Shown: in pieces, positions 46,247-54,936 of the stretch
Layout: every line of letters starts with the position of its first letter
How positions within the stretch are numbered: the first letter of the stretch is position 1
Translations under genes and position numbers: made by a program
Assembly (NCBI RefSeq): GCF_005503365.1
Contig: NZ_SCML01000003.1
Location: 124,001-188,000, forward strand
DNA length: 64,000 nucleotides
Direction of reading: 5' to 3'
Origin: Hydrogenophaga sp. 2FB
GTDB lineage: Bacteria > Pseudomonadota > Gammaproteobacteria > Burkholderiales > Burkholderiaceae_C
The notes under the pieces: model-generated
What the model was told of the DNA's origin: nothing
Database searches by the model: none
The model's input: the letters and a program-made list of their open reading frames with translations, nothing else

Positions 46247-48730
46247 GTGAGTTTGCCCGCGCAATACCCCCTGCATTCCGCAAAGCATCGCCCTGCGCGT
46301 ACCGGGGATCGGCTGCGCAGCGCCCCGTCGCGCGGCCACCAGCGCATCCTGCAAGCCGCCGTGCTGGGGGCACTCGGATCGCTCGGTGCGAGCGCCAGCG
46401 CCGCCGACATCGGCTGGACCGGCACCGCCTTCGCGACGAACCAATGGTCGAACACGACCCGCTGGTCGGGCGGCGTGGTGCCGGGCGCGGGCGATCGCGC
46501 GGTGTTCTCGCTCAATGTGGTCGGCGCCGCCAACAACTATGTCTTCCTGCTCAGCGGCGCTCCGATCTCGTTGGGCGCGGTGCAGGTGAACGCCTCGAGC
46601 TCGCTGCTGCGCCTGGGCAACAACGAAAGCCAGGCCCAGGTGCAGCTGTACGGTATCGGTGGCGTGGGCGCGCGCAACGAAGGGGTGAACATGGTTCGCT
46701 TCTTCAAGTACACCAAGTTGATGGGAAGCCTCTCCTTCGAAGCGTCGAACGCGGCGGGTGGTGGTTTCGAATTCAGCACAGGCATCACCCCCATCGGGAT
46801 GCCGCACGTCGGCATTGACCTGAACGGGTACCACCTGACGCTCAACCCCGTCAATGCCGCCAACGCGATCACCTTCAGCGCAGGGGTCGGCATCACCGGC
46901 ACCGGCGATGTGATCAAGACCGGCGCGGGCCTCGTGTCGTTCGCGGGCAACGCAACCGTCAACAATTACACCGGCGCCACGTTCATCCGCGACGGCAGGC
47001 TGGCCCTGTTGGGCACGGGAGCGATCGCGAACTCCCGGCTCGTGGACATCGCCGCGCCGGGGGTGTTTGACATCTCGGGCACGACCACGGGCGCCGCCAT
47101 CCGCAACCTCAGCGGTTCGGGCAGCGTGCTGCTGGGCGCACGCACCCTGGACATCACGGCCGCCAGCGGGCGCTTTGATGGCGTGATCAGTGGCGCGGGC
47201 GGGCTGCGCGTGGCCTCGACCGACCGTTTCGTGCTGGGCGGGCTCAACACCTACTACGGCGCGACCCAGGTCAACGCCGGCACCCTGGCCGCCGGGGCCA
47301 CCCAGGCCTTCAGCGCGACTTCCGCCCACACCGTCGCCGCCGGTGCGGCGCTGGACCTGGCCGGCTTCAACCAGCAACTGGCCGCGCTCACGAACAACGG
47401 CACCGTGTCCACCGTGGGCAGCATGGCCGGCACCACGCTCACGGTGGCGGGGCCGTACACGAGCGGCAACGGCACCCTGCGCCTGGGGGCGGGCGCGAAC
47501 GCCGGCGATCGCCTGGTGCTCGATGGCGCCGCCGCCACGCCGACCGGCCAGACCCGGATCGAGGTCGTGCCCTTGCCCGGCCTGGGCGGGCTCACCACGG
47601 GCGACGGCATCCTGCTCGTGAACGCCATCAACGGCGCCACGTCCACGGCACAGACCACGCGCGATGCGTTCAGCCTGGTGGGCGGCCAGGTCAACAGTGG
47701 CGCCTACGAATACCGCTTGTACGCCGGCGACGCGGCGGGCGCGGGCGAGAACTGGTACCTGCGCACCGACGCCAACGCCTACCGCCAGGAGGTGGCGCTC
47801 GTGGCCGCCGCACCTCAACAATTGCGCCAGGCCGATCAGGCGATGTTGGGCAACCTGCATTTGCGCATGGGTTCGCGCGTCCTGTCGCCCGATGCGCGGC
47901 GCCAGGGCTGGGCGCGCTTCATCAGCACCGACCGCATCACCGCGCAGGCCGGCACGGTCAGCCCCGACAGCCAGGGCCGCCTCAACGGTCTGCAGGTAGG
48001 CACGCCGGTGTGGGGCGATGCGAACTCGACCGCCGGTGTGTACGTGGGCCAACTGGCCGGCAGCTCGCGCGTGAGCGGCCTGGCCGCTGGTGCGCACGGC
48101 ACCGTGGGCAAGACCGATCTGTTCAGCATGTACCTCGGCGCATATGCCACCCACCGGCGCGACAGCGGCTTCTATGTCGACAGCGCGCTGCAAGCCGGCG
48201 TGCACCGCGCCCGGCTCCGTCCGGGTGCGAGCGCCGCCTCCCATCTCAAGGGCCTGAGCCTGCTCGGGTCGGTGGAGCTGGGGCAGTCACTGCCACTGGG
48301 CGCGGGCTGGGTGTTGGAGCCGCAGGCGCAACTGATGGTCCAGACGCTGGACGTGAGCAACACCACGCTGCCCGGCGCGACCACGGTGGGCCACAGCAGC
48401 GACACCGGTTGGACCTTGCGCCTGGGCGCGCGCGTGCAGGGCGAGTTCGCCACCGGTCTCGGCCGCCTGCAGCCCTACGGCCGCGTCAACCTCTTCACCA
48501 CCGCCAGCGGCACCGATCGCGCGGGCTTCGGCACGGGCACGGTCGCCAGCCACACCGGCATCGACACCCGCGCGGGCGGGCGCAGCGCCGAACTGGCCGT
48601 GGGCGCTACGCTGGCGGTGTCGGAGCGCTCCAGTGTCTACGGCGAACTGGGCCAGCTGTGGGCGTCGGGCGGCAACGCGCACACCAAGAGCGGCCTGAGC
48701 GGCAGCGTGGGCGTGCAGCTGCAGTGGTGA
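46247..48730 (+). CDS. Autotransporter (type Va) outer-membrane protein
   Basis: 827 residues. An extended signal region (about 1-52: a basic N-terminal stretch, then a hydrophobic core ending SASA), a passenger of beta-helix character with autotransporter-associated repeats (for example the segments GNATVNNYTGATFIRDGRLAL near 232 and GGLNTYYGATQVNAGTLAAGA near 327), and a C-terminal beta-barrel (about 555-827) ending in the outer-membrane signature VQLQW. The GTG start is backed by a strong ribosome site AAAGGAGAG. No protease or Cys motif shows in the passenger, so it is likely an adhesin or surface structure. Its stop is 5 bp from the convergent LysR gene. Confidence 0.9.
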   Translation: MSLPAQYPLHSAKHRPARTGDRLRSAPSRGHQRILQAAVLGALGSLGASASAADIGWTGTAFATNQWSNTTRWSGGVVPGAGDRAVFSLNVVGAANNYVFLLSGAPISLGAVQVNASSSLLRLGNNESQAQVQLYGIGGVGARNEGVNMVRFFKYTKLMGSLSFEASNAAGGGFEFSTGITPIGMPHVGIDLNGYHLTLNPVNAANAITFSAGVGITGTGDVIKTGAGLVSFAGNATVNNYTGATFIRDGRLALLGTGAIANSRLVDIAAPGVFDISGTTTGAAIRNLSGSGSVLLGARTLDITAASGRFDGVISGAGGLRVASTDRFVLGGLNTYYGATQVNAGTLAAGATQAFSATSAHTVAAGAALDLAGFNQQLAALTNNGTVSTVGSMAGTTLTVAGPYTSGNGTLRLGAGANAGDRLVLDGAAATPTGQTRIEVVPLPGLGGLTTGDGILLVNAINGATSTAQTTRDAFSLVGGQVNSGAYEYRLYAGDAAGAGENWYLRTDANAYRQEVALVAAAPQQLRQADQAMLGNLHLRMGSRVLSPDARRQGWARFISTDRITAQAGTVSPDSQGRLNGLQVGTPVWGDANSTAGVYVGQLAGSSRVSGLAAGAHGTVGKTDLFSMYLGAYATHRRDSGFYVDSALQAGVHRARLRPGASAASHLKGLSLLGSVELGQSLPLGAGWVLEPQAQLMVQTLDVSNTTLPGATTVGHSSDTGWTLRLGARVQGEFATGLGRLQPYGRVNLFTTASGTDRAGFGTGTVASHTGIDTRAGGRSAELAVGATLAVSERSSVYGELGQLWASGGNAHTKSGLSGSVGVQLQW

Positions 48731-48735
48731 GGGCC

Positions 48736-49662
48736 TCAGTCCCGCGCCGAATGCGTTGACCGGGCCTGCTCGCGCAGGGCAGCGAGCAGCAGCCCGGCGC
48801 CGGCCGTCGGTTCGGCGCCGCGCCGCACCGTGAGACCGACGGCGCCGGTCATGCCGTCGCGGGGCAGCCGCAGGCCGACCAGATCGATCGGGCGGAAGCT
48901 CTCGATGAGCCCCTCGGGTGCGAACCAGATCGCATCGGTCTGCCGCACCAGTTGCAACGAGAACGCCACGTCGAGCGTGTCGACGACGTATTCCGGCAAC
49001 GCCACGCGGTGCGTCACCAGGAACGCGTCCACCGTGCGGCGAATGGGCGTGCCGGCGGACGGCAGGATCAGCGTGTAGCGCGAGAGCGCCGTGGGCGCGA
49101 CCTTGCGGCTGCCGGCCAGTGGATGGCCGGGCCGCGCCAGCGCGACCAGGTCTTCCGAATAGAGGTGCTCGAACTCCAGGTCCAGCATGTCCGACGGTTC
49201 CGCCAGGCGGCCAAACACCATGTCCAGTTCGCCCTGGCGCAAGCGGCCCATGAGTTGCGCGTTGGTGCCGCCCGCCACGCGGATGTAAACGCTGGGCAGC
49301 GCGGCGCGCATGGCCTCGAACGCGCGCGGCAACAAGGTGGCCGACACATTGGGCAGGGCCCCGACCGACACGGTGATCTGGTGCGACTGCGGTTGGCCGG
49401 CCGCCGCGTCCAGCCCTTCGCGCAGGTTGCGCAGGCCCGCCCCCGCGTAGTCCACCAGCACCTTGCCCGCGGGCGTGAGCGCCACGCCGCGACCGTGGCG
49501 CTCCAGCAAGGGCCGGCCGACGATGGCTTCGAGTTCAGCGATGGTCTTCGACACGGCCGGCTGGGTGAGCGACAGCTGCTGCGCCGCGCGCACCATGCTC
49601 AGTTCCTGCCCGACCACCACCAGGCAGTGCAGATGCCGCAACTTGATTCGGGAAATGTTCAT
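48736..49662 (-). CDS. LysR-type regulator, aromatic-catabolism type
   Basis: 308 residues: winged HTH (about 1-62, with SLTQPAVSKTIAELEAIVG recognition region) and effector domain. The closest-looking relatives are PcaQ/GbpR-type regulators of aromatic acid or sugar-acid genes, based on the RIKLRHLHCLVVVGQE start; this assignment is tentative. It is divergent from a Bug-sulfatase gene pair, with a perfect AGGTAT-N11-ATACCT palindrome in the shared promoter that is likely its own binding site. I chose the ATG at 49662 by family alignment. Confidence 0.9.
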   Translation of the reverse strand: MNISRIKLRHLHCLVVVGQELSMVRAAQQLSLTQPAVSKTIAELEAIVGRPLLERHGRGVALTPAGKVLVDYAGAGLRNLREGLDAAAGQPQSHQITVSVGALPNVSATLLPRAFEAMRAALPSVYIRVAGGTNAQLMGRLRQGELDMVFGRLAEPSDMLDLEFEHLYSEDLVALARPGHPLAGSRKVAPTALSRYTLILPSAGTPIRRTVDAFLVTHRVALPEYVVDTLDVAFSLQLVRQTDAIWFAPEGLIESFRPIDLVGLRLPRDGMTGAVGLTVRRGAEPTAGAGLLLAALREQARSTHSARD

Positions 49663-49696
49663 GGCACGGGCCTCATCGCTGGGTTTCGACGCTGCA

Positions 49697-49719
49697 AGGT
49701 ATGAAGAACTGGAATACCT
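49697..49719. promoter_or_regulatory. LysR box (T-N11-A palindrome)
   Basis: AGGTAT-N11-ATACCT, a perfect inverted repeat with the T-N11-A core of LysR sites, 35 bp before the LysR start and 105 bp before the Bug start. Probable binding site of the LysR protein at 48736-49662. Confidence 0.65.
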
Positions 49720-49823
49720 CGCCGTCGAATCTTCAATTGTGCCCAAGCACGCGCGACAGTAGCCTTGCGGTTTTCGATCGGCACCCATTTTCGTGGGGGC
49801 GCTGGCGCCATCCGGAGACATCC

Positions 49824-50813
49824 ATGCCCCATCTCAACCGCCGCCGCGCTGCCGTGGCGCTCACCCTTCTGGCCGCCGTCGCCGGCCTCGCGGTCCTGCC
49901 CGCCCACGCCCAGACCTGGCCCAGCAAACCGGTCACGCTGACGGTGGGCAGCTCTGCCGGCAGCGCGCCCGACATTTATGCGCGCATCATCGCGGAGCAG
50001 CTGAACCGCCAGACCGGCGGCACCTTCATCGTGGACAACAAGCCCGGTGCCAACGGCAACCTCGCGGCGGAGATCGTCCTGCGCGCGCCCGCGGACGGCC
50101 ACACGCTCCTGATCGGTACGCAGTCGATGTTGACCATCAACCCCGCCGCATACCCGAACCTGAAGTGGAAGCTCAGCGACTTCCGTCCCTTGGTGAAGGG
50201 CGTGGAGTCGCCGATGGTGCTGGTCACGCACCCGTCGGTGGGCGCGAAGAACTACGCCGAGCTGCGCACCTGGATCGCTGGCCGCAAAGGACAGGTGCCG
50301 TACGCGTCCTTCAGTCCCGGCACGCCGTCGCACTTCCTGGGCTACCAGCTCAATGAAAAGCTCCAGGCCGACATGGTGCACATCCCCTACAAGGGCTCGT
50401 CGCCACAGGTCAACGACCTGATCGCTGGCCAGGTGCCGCTCGGCTTCACGCAACTGGCGATGGCGGTCCCGCAAATCCAGGCCGGCAAGCTGGTGCCGAT
50501 GGCCGTGACCGGTGCGCGGCGCACGGCATCGTTGCCGCAGGTTCCCACGCTGGCCGAGCTGGGCCTCAACGACCTGACCACGACGGTGTGGTTTGGCGTG
50601 CTCGCGCCCGCGGCGGTGCCGAAAGCGGTATCGGACACCATCCTCGCCGCCTTCAAGAAGGCGCATGCCGAAGCGTCCGTGCGCACGAAACTGGAGGCGC
50701 AGAACTTCGAGGTGGCCGATGAAAGCGGCGCTGCCTTCGAAAAAGACCTGGCCGCCGAAACCGCCCGGTGGGCCGCTGTCTTGAAGGCCACCGGCTTCCG
50801 CGCCAATGACTGA
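49824..50813 (+). CDS. Bug-family periplasmic solute-binding protein
   Basis: 329 residues: signal peptide (about 1-30, ending AHA) and the Bug domain starting QTWPSKPVTLTVGSSAGSAPD, with VDNKPGANG near 70 and IPYKGSSPQV near 189. Presumed to capture an organic acid or sulfate ester in the periplasm. Its last 8 bases overlap the start of the sulfatase gene, so the two are translationally coupled and may act on one compound. Divergent from the LysR gene. No membrane transporter partner is present. Confidence 0.92.
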   Translation: MPHLNRRRAAVALTLLAAVAGLAVLPAHAQTWPSKPVTLTVGSSAGSAPDIYARIIAEQLNRQTGGTFIVDNKPGANGNLAAEIVLRAPADGHTLLIGTQSMLTINPAAYPNLKWKLSDFRPLVKGVESPMVLVTHPSVGAKNYAELRTWIAGRKGQVPYASFSPGTPSHFLGYQLNEKLQADMVHIPYKGSSPQVNDLIAGQVPLGFTQLAMAVPQIQAGKLVPMAVTGARRTASLPQVPTLAELGLNDLTTTVWFGVLAPAAVPKAVSDTILAAFKKAHAEASVRTKLEAQNFEVADESGAAFEKDLAAETARWAAVLKATGFRAND

Positions 50814-52143
50814 GGAGACTGGGGCCACGCGCCCCAACGTCATCTTCATCGTCGCCGACGATCTGGGTTTCGCCGATCTCGGTTGTTACGGCGGGCGCGA
50901 TGCGTCCTTTGGCGCGGTGTCGCCGGTGCTCGACGGCCTCGCGGCCGCCGGCATGCGCTTCACGCAGGGCTACGCCAACTCCCCCGTCTGCTCGCCCACG
51001 CGCTTCGCGCTGGCCACGGCGCGCTACCGGTACCGGCTGCGTGGCGGCGCGGACGAACCGATCAGCAGCCGCACGCGCAGCAGCAACGTGCTGGGGCTGC
51101 CGCCTTCACACCCGACCGTGGCCTCGTTGCTGAAGAACGCGGGCTACCGCACGGCGCTGATGGGCAAGTGGCACCTGGGCTACCCGCCGCACTTCGGCCC
51201 CTTGCGCTCGGGCTACGAGGAATACTTCGGCCCGATGTCGGGCGGTGTCGACTACTGGACCCATTGCAGTTCGGGCGGCGCGCACGACCTGTGGTTCGGT
51301 GAGGAAGAGCGGCAAGAAGAGGGCTACCTCACCGACCTGATCTCCCGGCGCGCGGTGGACTATGTCGAGCGCATGGCGCAAGACCGCAGCCAGCCCTTTT
51401 TCCTCAGCATGCACTACACGGCGCCGCACTGGCCCTGGGAGACGCGCGACGACGCACAAGTCTCCGCCGAGGTGAGCGACAACCTGTTCCACCTGCACGG
51501 CGGCAACGTGGACACCTACCGCCGCATGATCCACCACATGGACGAGGGGATCGGCTGGGTCATGGAGGCCCTGCGCCGCCACGGGCTGGACCGCGACACA
51601 CTGGTCATCTTCACCAGCGACAACGGTGGCGAACGCTTCTCCGACAGCTGGCCTCTCGTGGGCGGCAAGATGGACCTCACCGAAGGCGGCATTCGCGTGC
51701 CGTGGATCGCGCACTGGCCCTCCACGGTTCGCGCGGGTGGTGTGTCGGTCCAGCAGTGCATGACGATGGACTGGTCGGCCACGGTGCTGGACGCGGCGCA
51801 TGTGGCGCCCGATCCGGACTTTCCGCTGGACGGCGTGTCGCTGCTGCAGGTGCTGCGCGAGCAGGACCATGTCTTCGAGCGACCCCTGTACTGGCGCATG
51901 AAGCACCGCGGGCAGCGGGCCCTGCGGCGAGGCGACTGGAAGTACCTGCGGGTCGATGGCCACGAGTACCTGTTCAACCTGGCGCGGGACGAGCGTGAAC
52001 GCGCGAACCAGTCGGGGCGCGACCTGCAGCGCCTGGCTGCGATGCGGGAGGACTGGGAGACCTGGAGCGAGAGCGTACCGCCGATCCCCGAGGACGCGGC
52101 GGTGCACCTGGGCTATTCCGCGAAGGACATGCCGGCGCGTTGA
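50806..52143 (+). CDS. Type I sulfatase (formylglycine-dependent)
   Basis: Predicted sulfate-ester hydrolase, 445 residues. The modification motif CSPTR is intact with Cys62, which a formylglycine-generating enzyme must convert. Metal-site marks are IFIVADDLGFADLGCYG near 14-30 and FTSDNGG near 268, and GKWHLG near 119 is the usual KWHLG motif. There is no signal peptide, so it should be cytosolic and act after import. It is coupled to a Bug binding protein, an unusual pair, which suggests import and desulfation of an alkyl- or aryl-sulfate or a sulfated acid. No FGE gene is in the window. Confidence 0.9.
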   Translation: MTEETGATRPNVIFIVADDLGFADLGCYGGRDASFGAVSPVLDGLAAAGMRFTQGYANSPVCSPTRFALATARYRYRLRGGADEPISSRTRSSNVLGLPPSHPTVASLLKNAGYRTALMGKWHLGYPPHFGPLRSGYEEYFGPMSGGVDYWTHCSSGGAHDLWFGEEERQEEGYLTDLISRRAVDYVERMAQDRSQPFFLSMHYTAPHWPWETRDDAQVSAEVSDNLFHLHGGNVDTYRRMIHHMDEGIGWVMEALRRHGLDRDTLVIFTSDNGGERFSDSWPLVGGKMDLTEGGIRVPWIAHWPSTVRAGGVSVQQCMTMDWSATVLDAAHVAPDPDFPLDGVSLLQVLREQDHVFERPLYWRMKHRGQRALRRGDWKYLRVDGHEYLFNLARDERERANQSGRDLQRLAAMREDWETWSESVPPIPEDAAVHLGYSAKDMPAR

Positions 52144-52165
52144 GCGGCGTTGGCGGCTGTGGCCG

Positions 52166-52942
52166 TCAGCGTCCCCGGTAGACCGGGGTGCGTTTTTCCT
52201 GGAAGGCACGCCGGCCTTCGATGCGGTCTTCGGTGTCCCGGAGCAGTCCGAAGACGTGGTATTCCGTCTGCAGTGCCTTGTCCAGGGGCATCTCCAGGCC
52301 GGTGCGCACCAGGCGTTTGATCGCCCGCACCGAGAGCGGCGCGTTTTGCGCAATGCGTCGCGCGATCGCGAGTGCGCTCTCCATGAGTTCGGCGGGTGGC
52401 AGAACCTCGCTCACCAGCCCCATGCGAAGGGCCTCGACCGCGCCGAAGCGGTCACCGGTCAGCAGCATCATCATGGCATCGGACGGGCTGACCAGCCGCG
52501 GCAGACGCTGCGTGCCACCCGCGGCCGGGAGGGTGCCCAGCCGCACTTCCGGCAGCGCGAACTGGGCGTTCGTCGACGCCAGCCGGATGTCGCAGGCGAG
52601 TGCGAGTTCCAGGCCACCGCCGAAGGCGTGGCCGTTGATGGCGCAGACGATGGGGGTGTCCATGTCCATGCCGGCGGTCATCGGTTCCTGGCCTGTTCCC
52701 GTGAAGGCCAGTTGCGCGAAGCTCTCGGCCGGCGGCATGGTTTTCTTGAGATCGGATCCGGTGCAGAAGGCGGTGCTGCCCGCGCCGGTGAGCACCGCGC
52801 AGCGGACCGTGTCGTCCTCCGACACCCGGCGCCAGACCTGGCGCAGTTCGGCGCGCATGTCCGGATCGATGGCGTTCATCGCTTCGGGTCGGTTCAACGT
52901 GACGATGGCGACGCCATCCCGCATGTCGAGGAGAACGGGCAT
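52166..52942 (-). CDS. Enoyl-CoA hydratase/isomerase family protein
   Basis: 258-residue crotonase-fold protein. The oxyanion-hole segment is AINGHAFGGGLELALACD (about 103-120), followed by FALPEVRLGTLPAAGGTQRLPR near 130-151. The first catalytic Glu appears as E in LPEVRLG near 133-134 and the second Glu region is weak, so hydratase versus isomerase or dehalogenase-like activity is undecided. Last gene of the minus-strand catabolic operon, 28 bp after the carboxymuconolactone-decarboxylase-like gene. Acts on a CoA thioester made by the ligase in the same operon. Confidence 0.87.
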   Translation of the reverse strand: MPVLLDMRDGVAIVTLNRPEAMNAIDPDMRAELRQVWRRVSEDDTVRCAVLTGAGSTAFCTGSDLKKTMPPAESFAQLAFTGTGQEPMTAGMDMDTPIVCAINGHAFGGGLELALACDIRLASTNAQFALPEVRLGTLPAAGGTQRLPRLVSPSDAMMMLLTGDRFGAVEALRMGLVSEVLPPAELMESALAIARRIAQNAPLSVRAIKRLVRTGLEMPLDKALQTEYHVFGLLRDTEDRIEGRRAFQEKRTPVYRGR

Positions 52943-52970
52943 GTGTGGTGGCCTCGGTGGTTCAGACTTC

Positions 52971-53723
52971 TCAGGTCGTCTCGGTGCCGGCCACTTGCCG
53001 GAAGACGTTGGCACCCAGGGCGGTGCCGTGCACGGCCAGGTGAGCGCCCAGTTGAATGGCCTGCAGCAGTTCGGCCGACGCGAGCCCTTGCGACAGCGCC
53101 GTCTTCACGATGTGTCGCACCGCGCCGGGGTTGAAGGCCGTGAAGCAGGCGTGCAATGCGAGCTGGACCAGACTGCGCTCGGCGGGGCTCAGTCCGGCAC
53201 CGGGACGCCCTTGTTCGATGAAGTCGAGCAGCACATCGGTATAGCCAGGGTCCAGCCGCGCCATGGCGCGCAGGTCGAGCGCGTGTTGGGCGCCGAGCGG
53301 GTCGATGCGCGCCTGGCGCTTCTCGTCGATGGGGGTCGCATCGGAACCGCCGGTCAGCTCGGCGAGGATGTCGGTGGCCTGGCACACGCTGGCGACGCCC
53401 TGAACCGCCACGAGGTGCAGCACATCGAAGATGTCGCCCTGCGTCGCGCCGACGTCGAGGGCGCGCTTCATGTGGGTTTGAAGACCGGACTCGAAGAGAT
53501 GCGACGACGAGGCATCGAGCGCCACGTAGATCAGTTCCACCATGCGCTCGGTCAGGGGACCCGTGCGCGCGGGATGGCCGGCATAGCGCGCGTACTGTTC
53601 CACGAACGAGGGGCAGGCCTGCAGCATGGTCTCGGCCCAGGGCCGCCAGTAGCCGCGCTGCGCCATGAAATAGGCCTTGATCTGCGCGCGCGCCGCTTCG
53701 GTGGTGCCGGGTGGGGTGCTCAT
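52971..53723 (-). CDS. Two-domain carboxymuconolactone-decarboxylase (AhpD-like) protein
   Basis: 250 residues with two CMD-like segments: about 45-125 (AGHPARTGPLTERMVELIYVALDASS, HMKRALDVGATQGDIFDVL) and about 165-245 (GLSPAERSLVQLALHACFTAFN, AVRHIVKTALSQGLASAELLQAI). The AhpD CxxC redox pair is absent: only isolated cysteines are seen, so a decarboxylase- or lactone-binding role is more likely than peroxidase reduction. CMD family members act in beta-ketoadipate-type ring degradation. Its start overlaps the SDR stop (ATGA). Confidence 0.85.
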   Translation of the reverse strand: MSTPPGTTEAARAQIKAYFMAQRGYWRPWAETMLQACPSFVEQYARYAGHPARTGPLTERMVELIYVALDASSSHLFESGLQTHMKRALDVGATQGDIFDVLHLVAVQGVASVCQATDILAELTGGSDATPIDEKRQARIDPLGAQHALDLRAMARLDPGYTDVLLDFIEQGRPGAGLSPAERSLVQLALHACFTAFNPGAVRHIVKTALSQGLASAELLQAIQLGAHLAVHGTALGANVFRQVAGTETT

Positions 53724-54925
53724 CGCAGGCCTCGGCACACCAGGGTTTGCCCCGTCAGGTACTGGGCGGCGGGTCCGCTCACGAACCGCAGCAGCGGGTG
53801 CAAGGTTCGAGGGTCCAGCCCCTGCGGCACTTCCAGCGCGTTGATGCGCAGCGCGCGGCTGCCCCATTCGCACGCGAGCGTCGCAACCAGCATGCGTGCC
53901 GCGGCGCCGTCGCCCGCGTCCTGCCAATGGCCGTCCCGGTCGGGCCGCAGCAGCAAGGTCAGGCTCGCTTGTTGTGCATGGCGCGCGGCAAAGCGGATGG
54001 CGGCCTCGTGCACCGCCTGCAAGCGGCCGCCGTCGCGGTGCAGCGGCGAAATGTCCAGGCAGGCAGGGTAGTGGGGTTCTGTCGACGTGGTGGGCGCCAC
54101 GGGCTGCCAGTGCGCGCTGTCGTCGCCCGCCACCTCGAGCCGCGTCGGCAAGTCCGAGGGCAGCGTCTCGAGCGTGGCTGGCGCAAAGGCCTGGCTGCCG
54201 CCGTAAATCGACGAGCCGCCGTTCACCGCCAGGATTTCTCCGCTGAGCGGCGCCGCGCCGGTGCTCCCCAGAAAGAAAAGCGCCTGCGCCATTTCTTCTG
54301 GCGCGGCCATGCGGCCGAGCGGGATCTTGGCCACGGCGCGTTCGGGCGGAATGCGCCCGGCCTCGATCAGCCCGGCGACCAGTTCCGTGCGCACAAAGCC
54401 CGGGCAGAGAACCACCGCGCACCAGTCCGGCCGTGCCCGCGCCAGGGCGCGGGTCTGCGCGATCAACCCGGCCTTGCTCGGGCTGTACGCGCCGCGCCAG
54501 GGGATGGCGTGCAGGCCCGCGCCCGACGACACGTTCACGATGCGCGCGCCCGGCTTGAGCAGCGGTGCGCACGCATCGACCACGGCCGCGGGCGCGGCCA
54601 GGTTGAGCGCGAGCAGGCGGCCCATCTGCGCCGGGTCCTGCTCCACCAGCGGTGTGTTGGAGGCGTCGGACATGCCGGCGTTGTTGAGGATGGCATCCAG
54701 CGCCGGTGTGCCTTCGCGCAGCGAGGCGATCTGGTGCGCGTCGGTGAGGTCGATGGTGCGCAGCACGTGCGCGGCCGAGGTGGGCGTCGGCAGGCTGTGG
54801 CCCACCTCGCGCAAGGCCTTCTCGTTGTGATCGACCAGCACGCATTGCCAGCCCGCGCGGGCAAACAGGCGCGCGGTGTCGCGCCCGATGCCGGACGCGG
54901 CACCCGTGATCAGAACCGTCTGCAT
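53720..54925 (-). CDS. Long SDR with a C-terminal partial second SDR domain
   Basis: 401 residues against about 250 for a normal SDR. Residues 1-248 form a complete SDR: cofactor motif TGAASGIGRD (7-16), NNAG near 80, Ser in VSSGAG, YSPSK near 140-144 and the terminal LAVNGGSSIYGG. Residues about 262-401 are an extra domain; the last third (ARMLVATLACEWGSRALRINAL then QYLTGQTLVCRG) looks like the C-terminal half of an SDR without its nucleotide-binding half or catalytic Tyr. This suggests a partial duplication or fusion. It probably oxidises a beta-hydroxy intermediate of the operon pathway. ATGA overlap with the CMD gene. Confidence 0.82.
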   Translation of the reverse strand: MQTVLITGAASGIGRDTARLFARAGWQCVLVDHNEKALREVGHSLPTPTSAAHVLRTIDLTDAHQIASLREGTPALDAILNNAGMSDASNTPLVEQDPAQMGRLLALNLAAPAAVVDACAPLLKPGARIVNVSSGAGLHAIPWRGAYSPSKAGLIAQTRALARARPDWCAVVLCPGFVRTELVAGLIEAGRIPPERAVAKIPLGRMAAPEEMAQALFFLGSTGAAPLSGEILAVNGGSSIYGGSQAFAPATLETLPSDLPTRLEVAGDDSAHWQPVAPTTSTEPHYPACLDISPLHRDGGRLQAVHEAAIRFAARHAQQASLTLLLRPDRDGHWQDAGDGAAARMLVATLACEWGSRALRINALEVPQGLDPRTLHPLLRFVSGPAAQYLTGQTLVCRGLR

Positions 54926-54936
54926 GTCTTCGTGCG

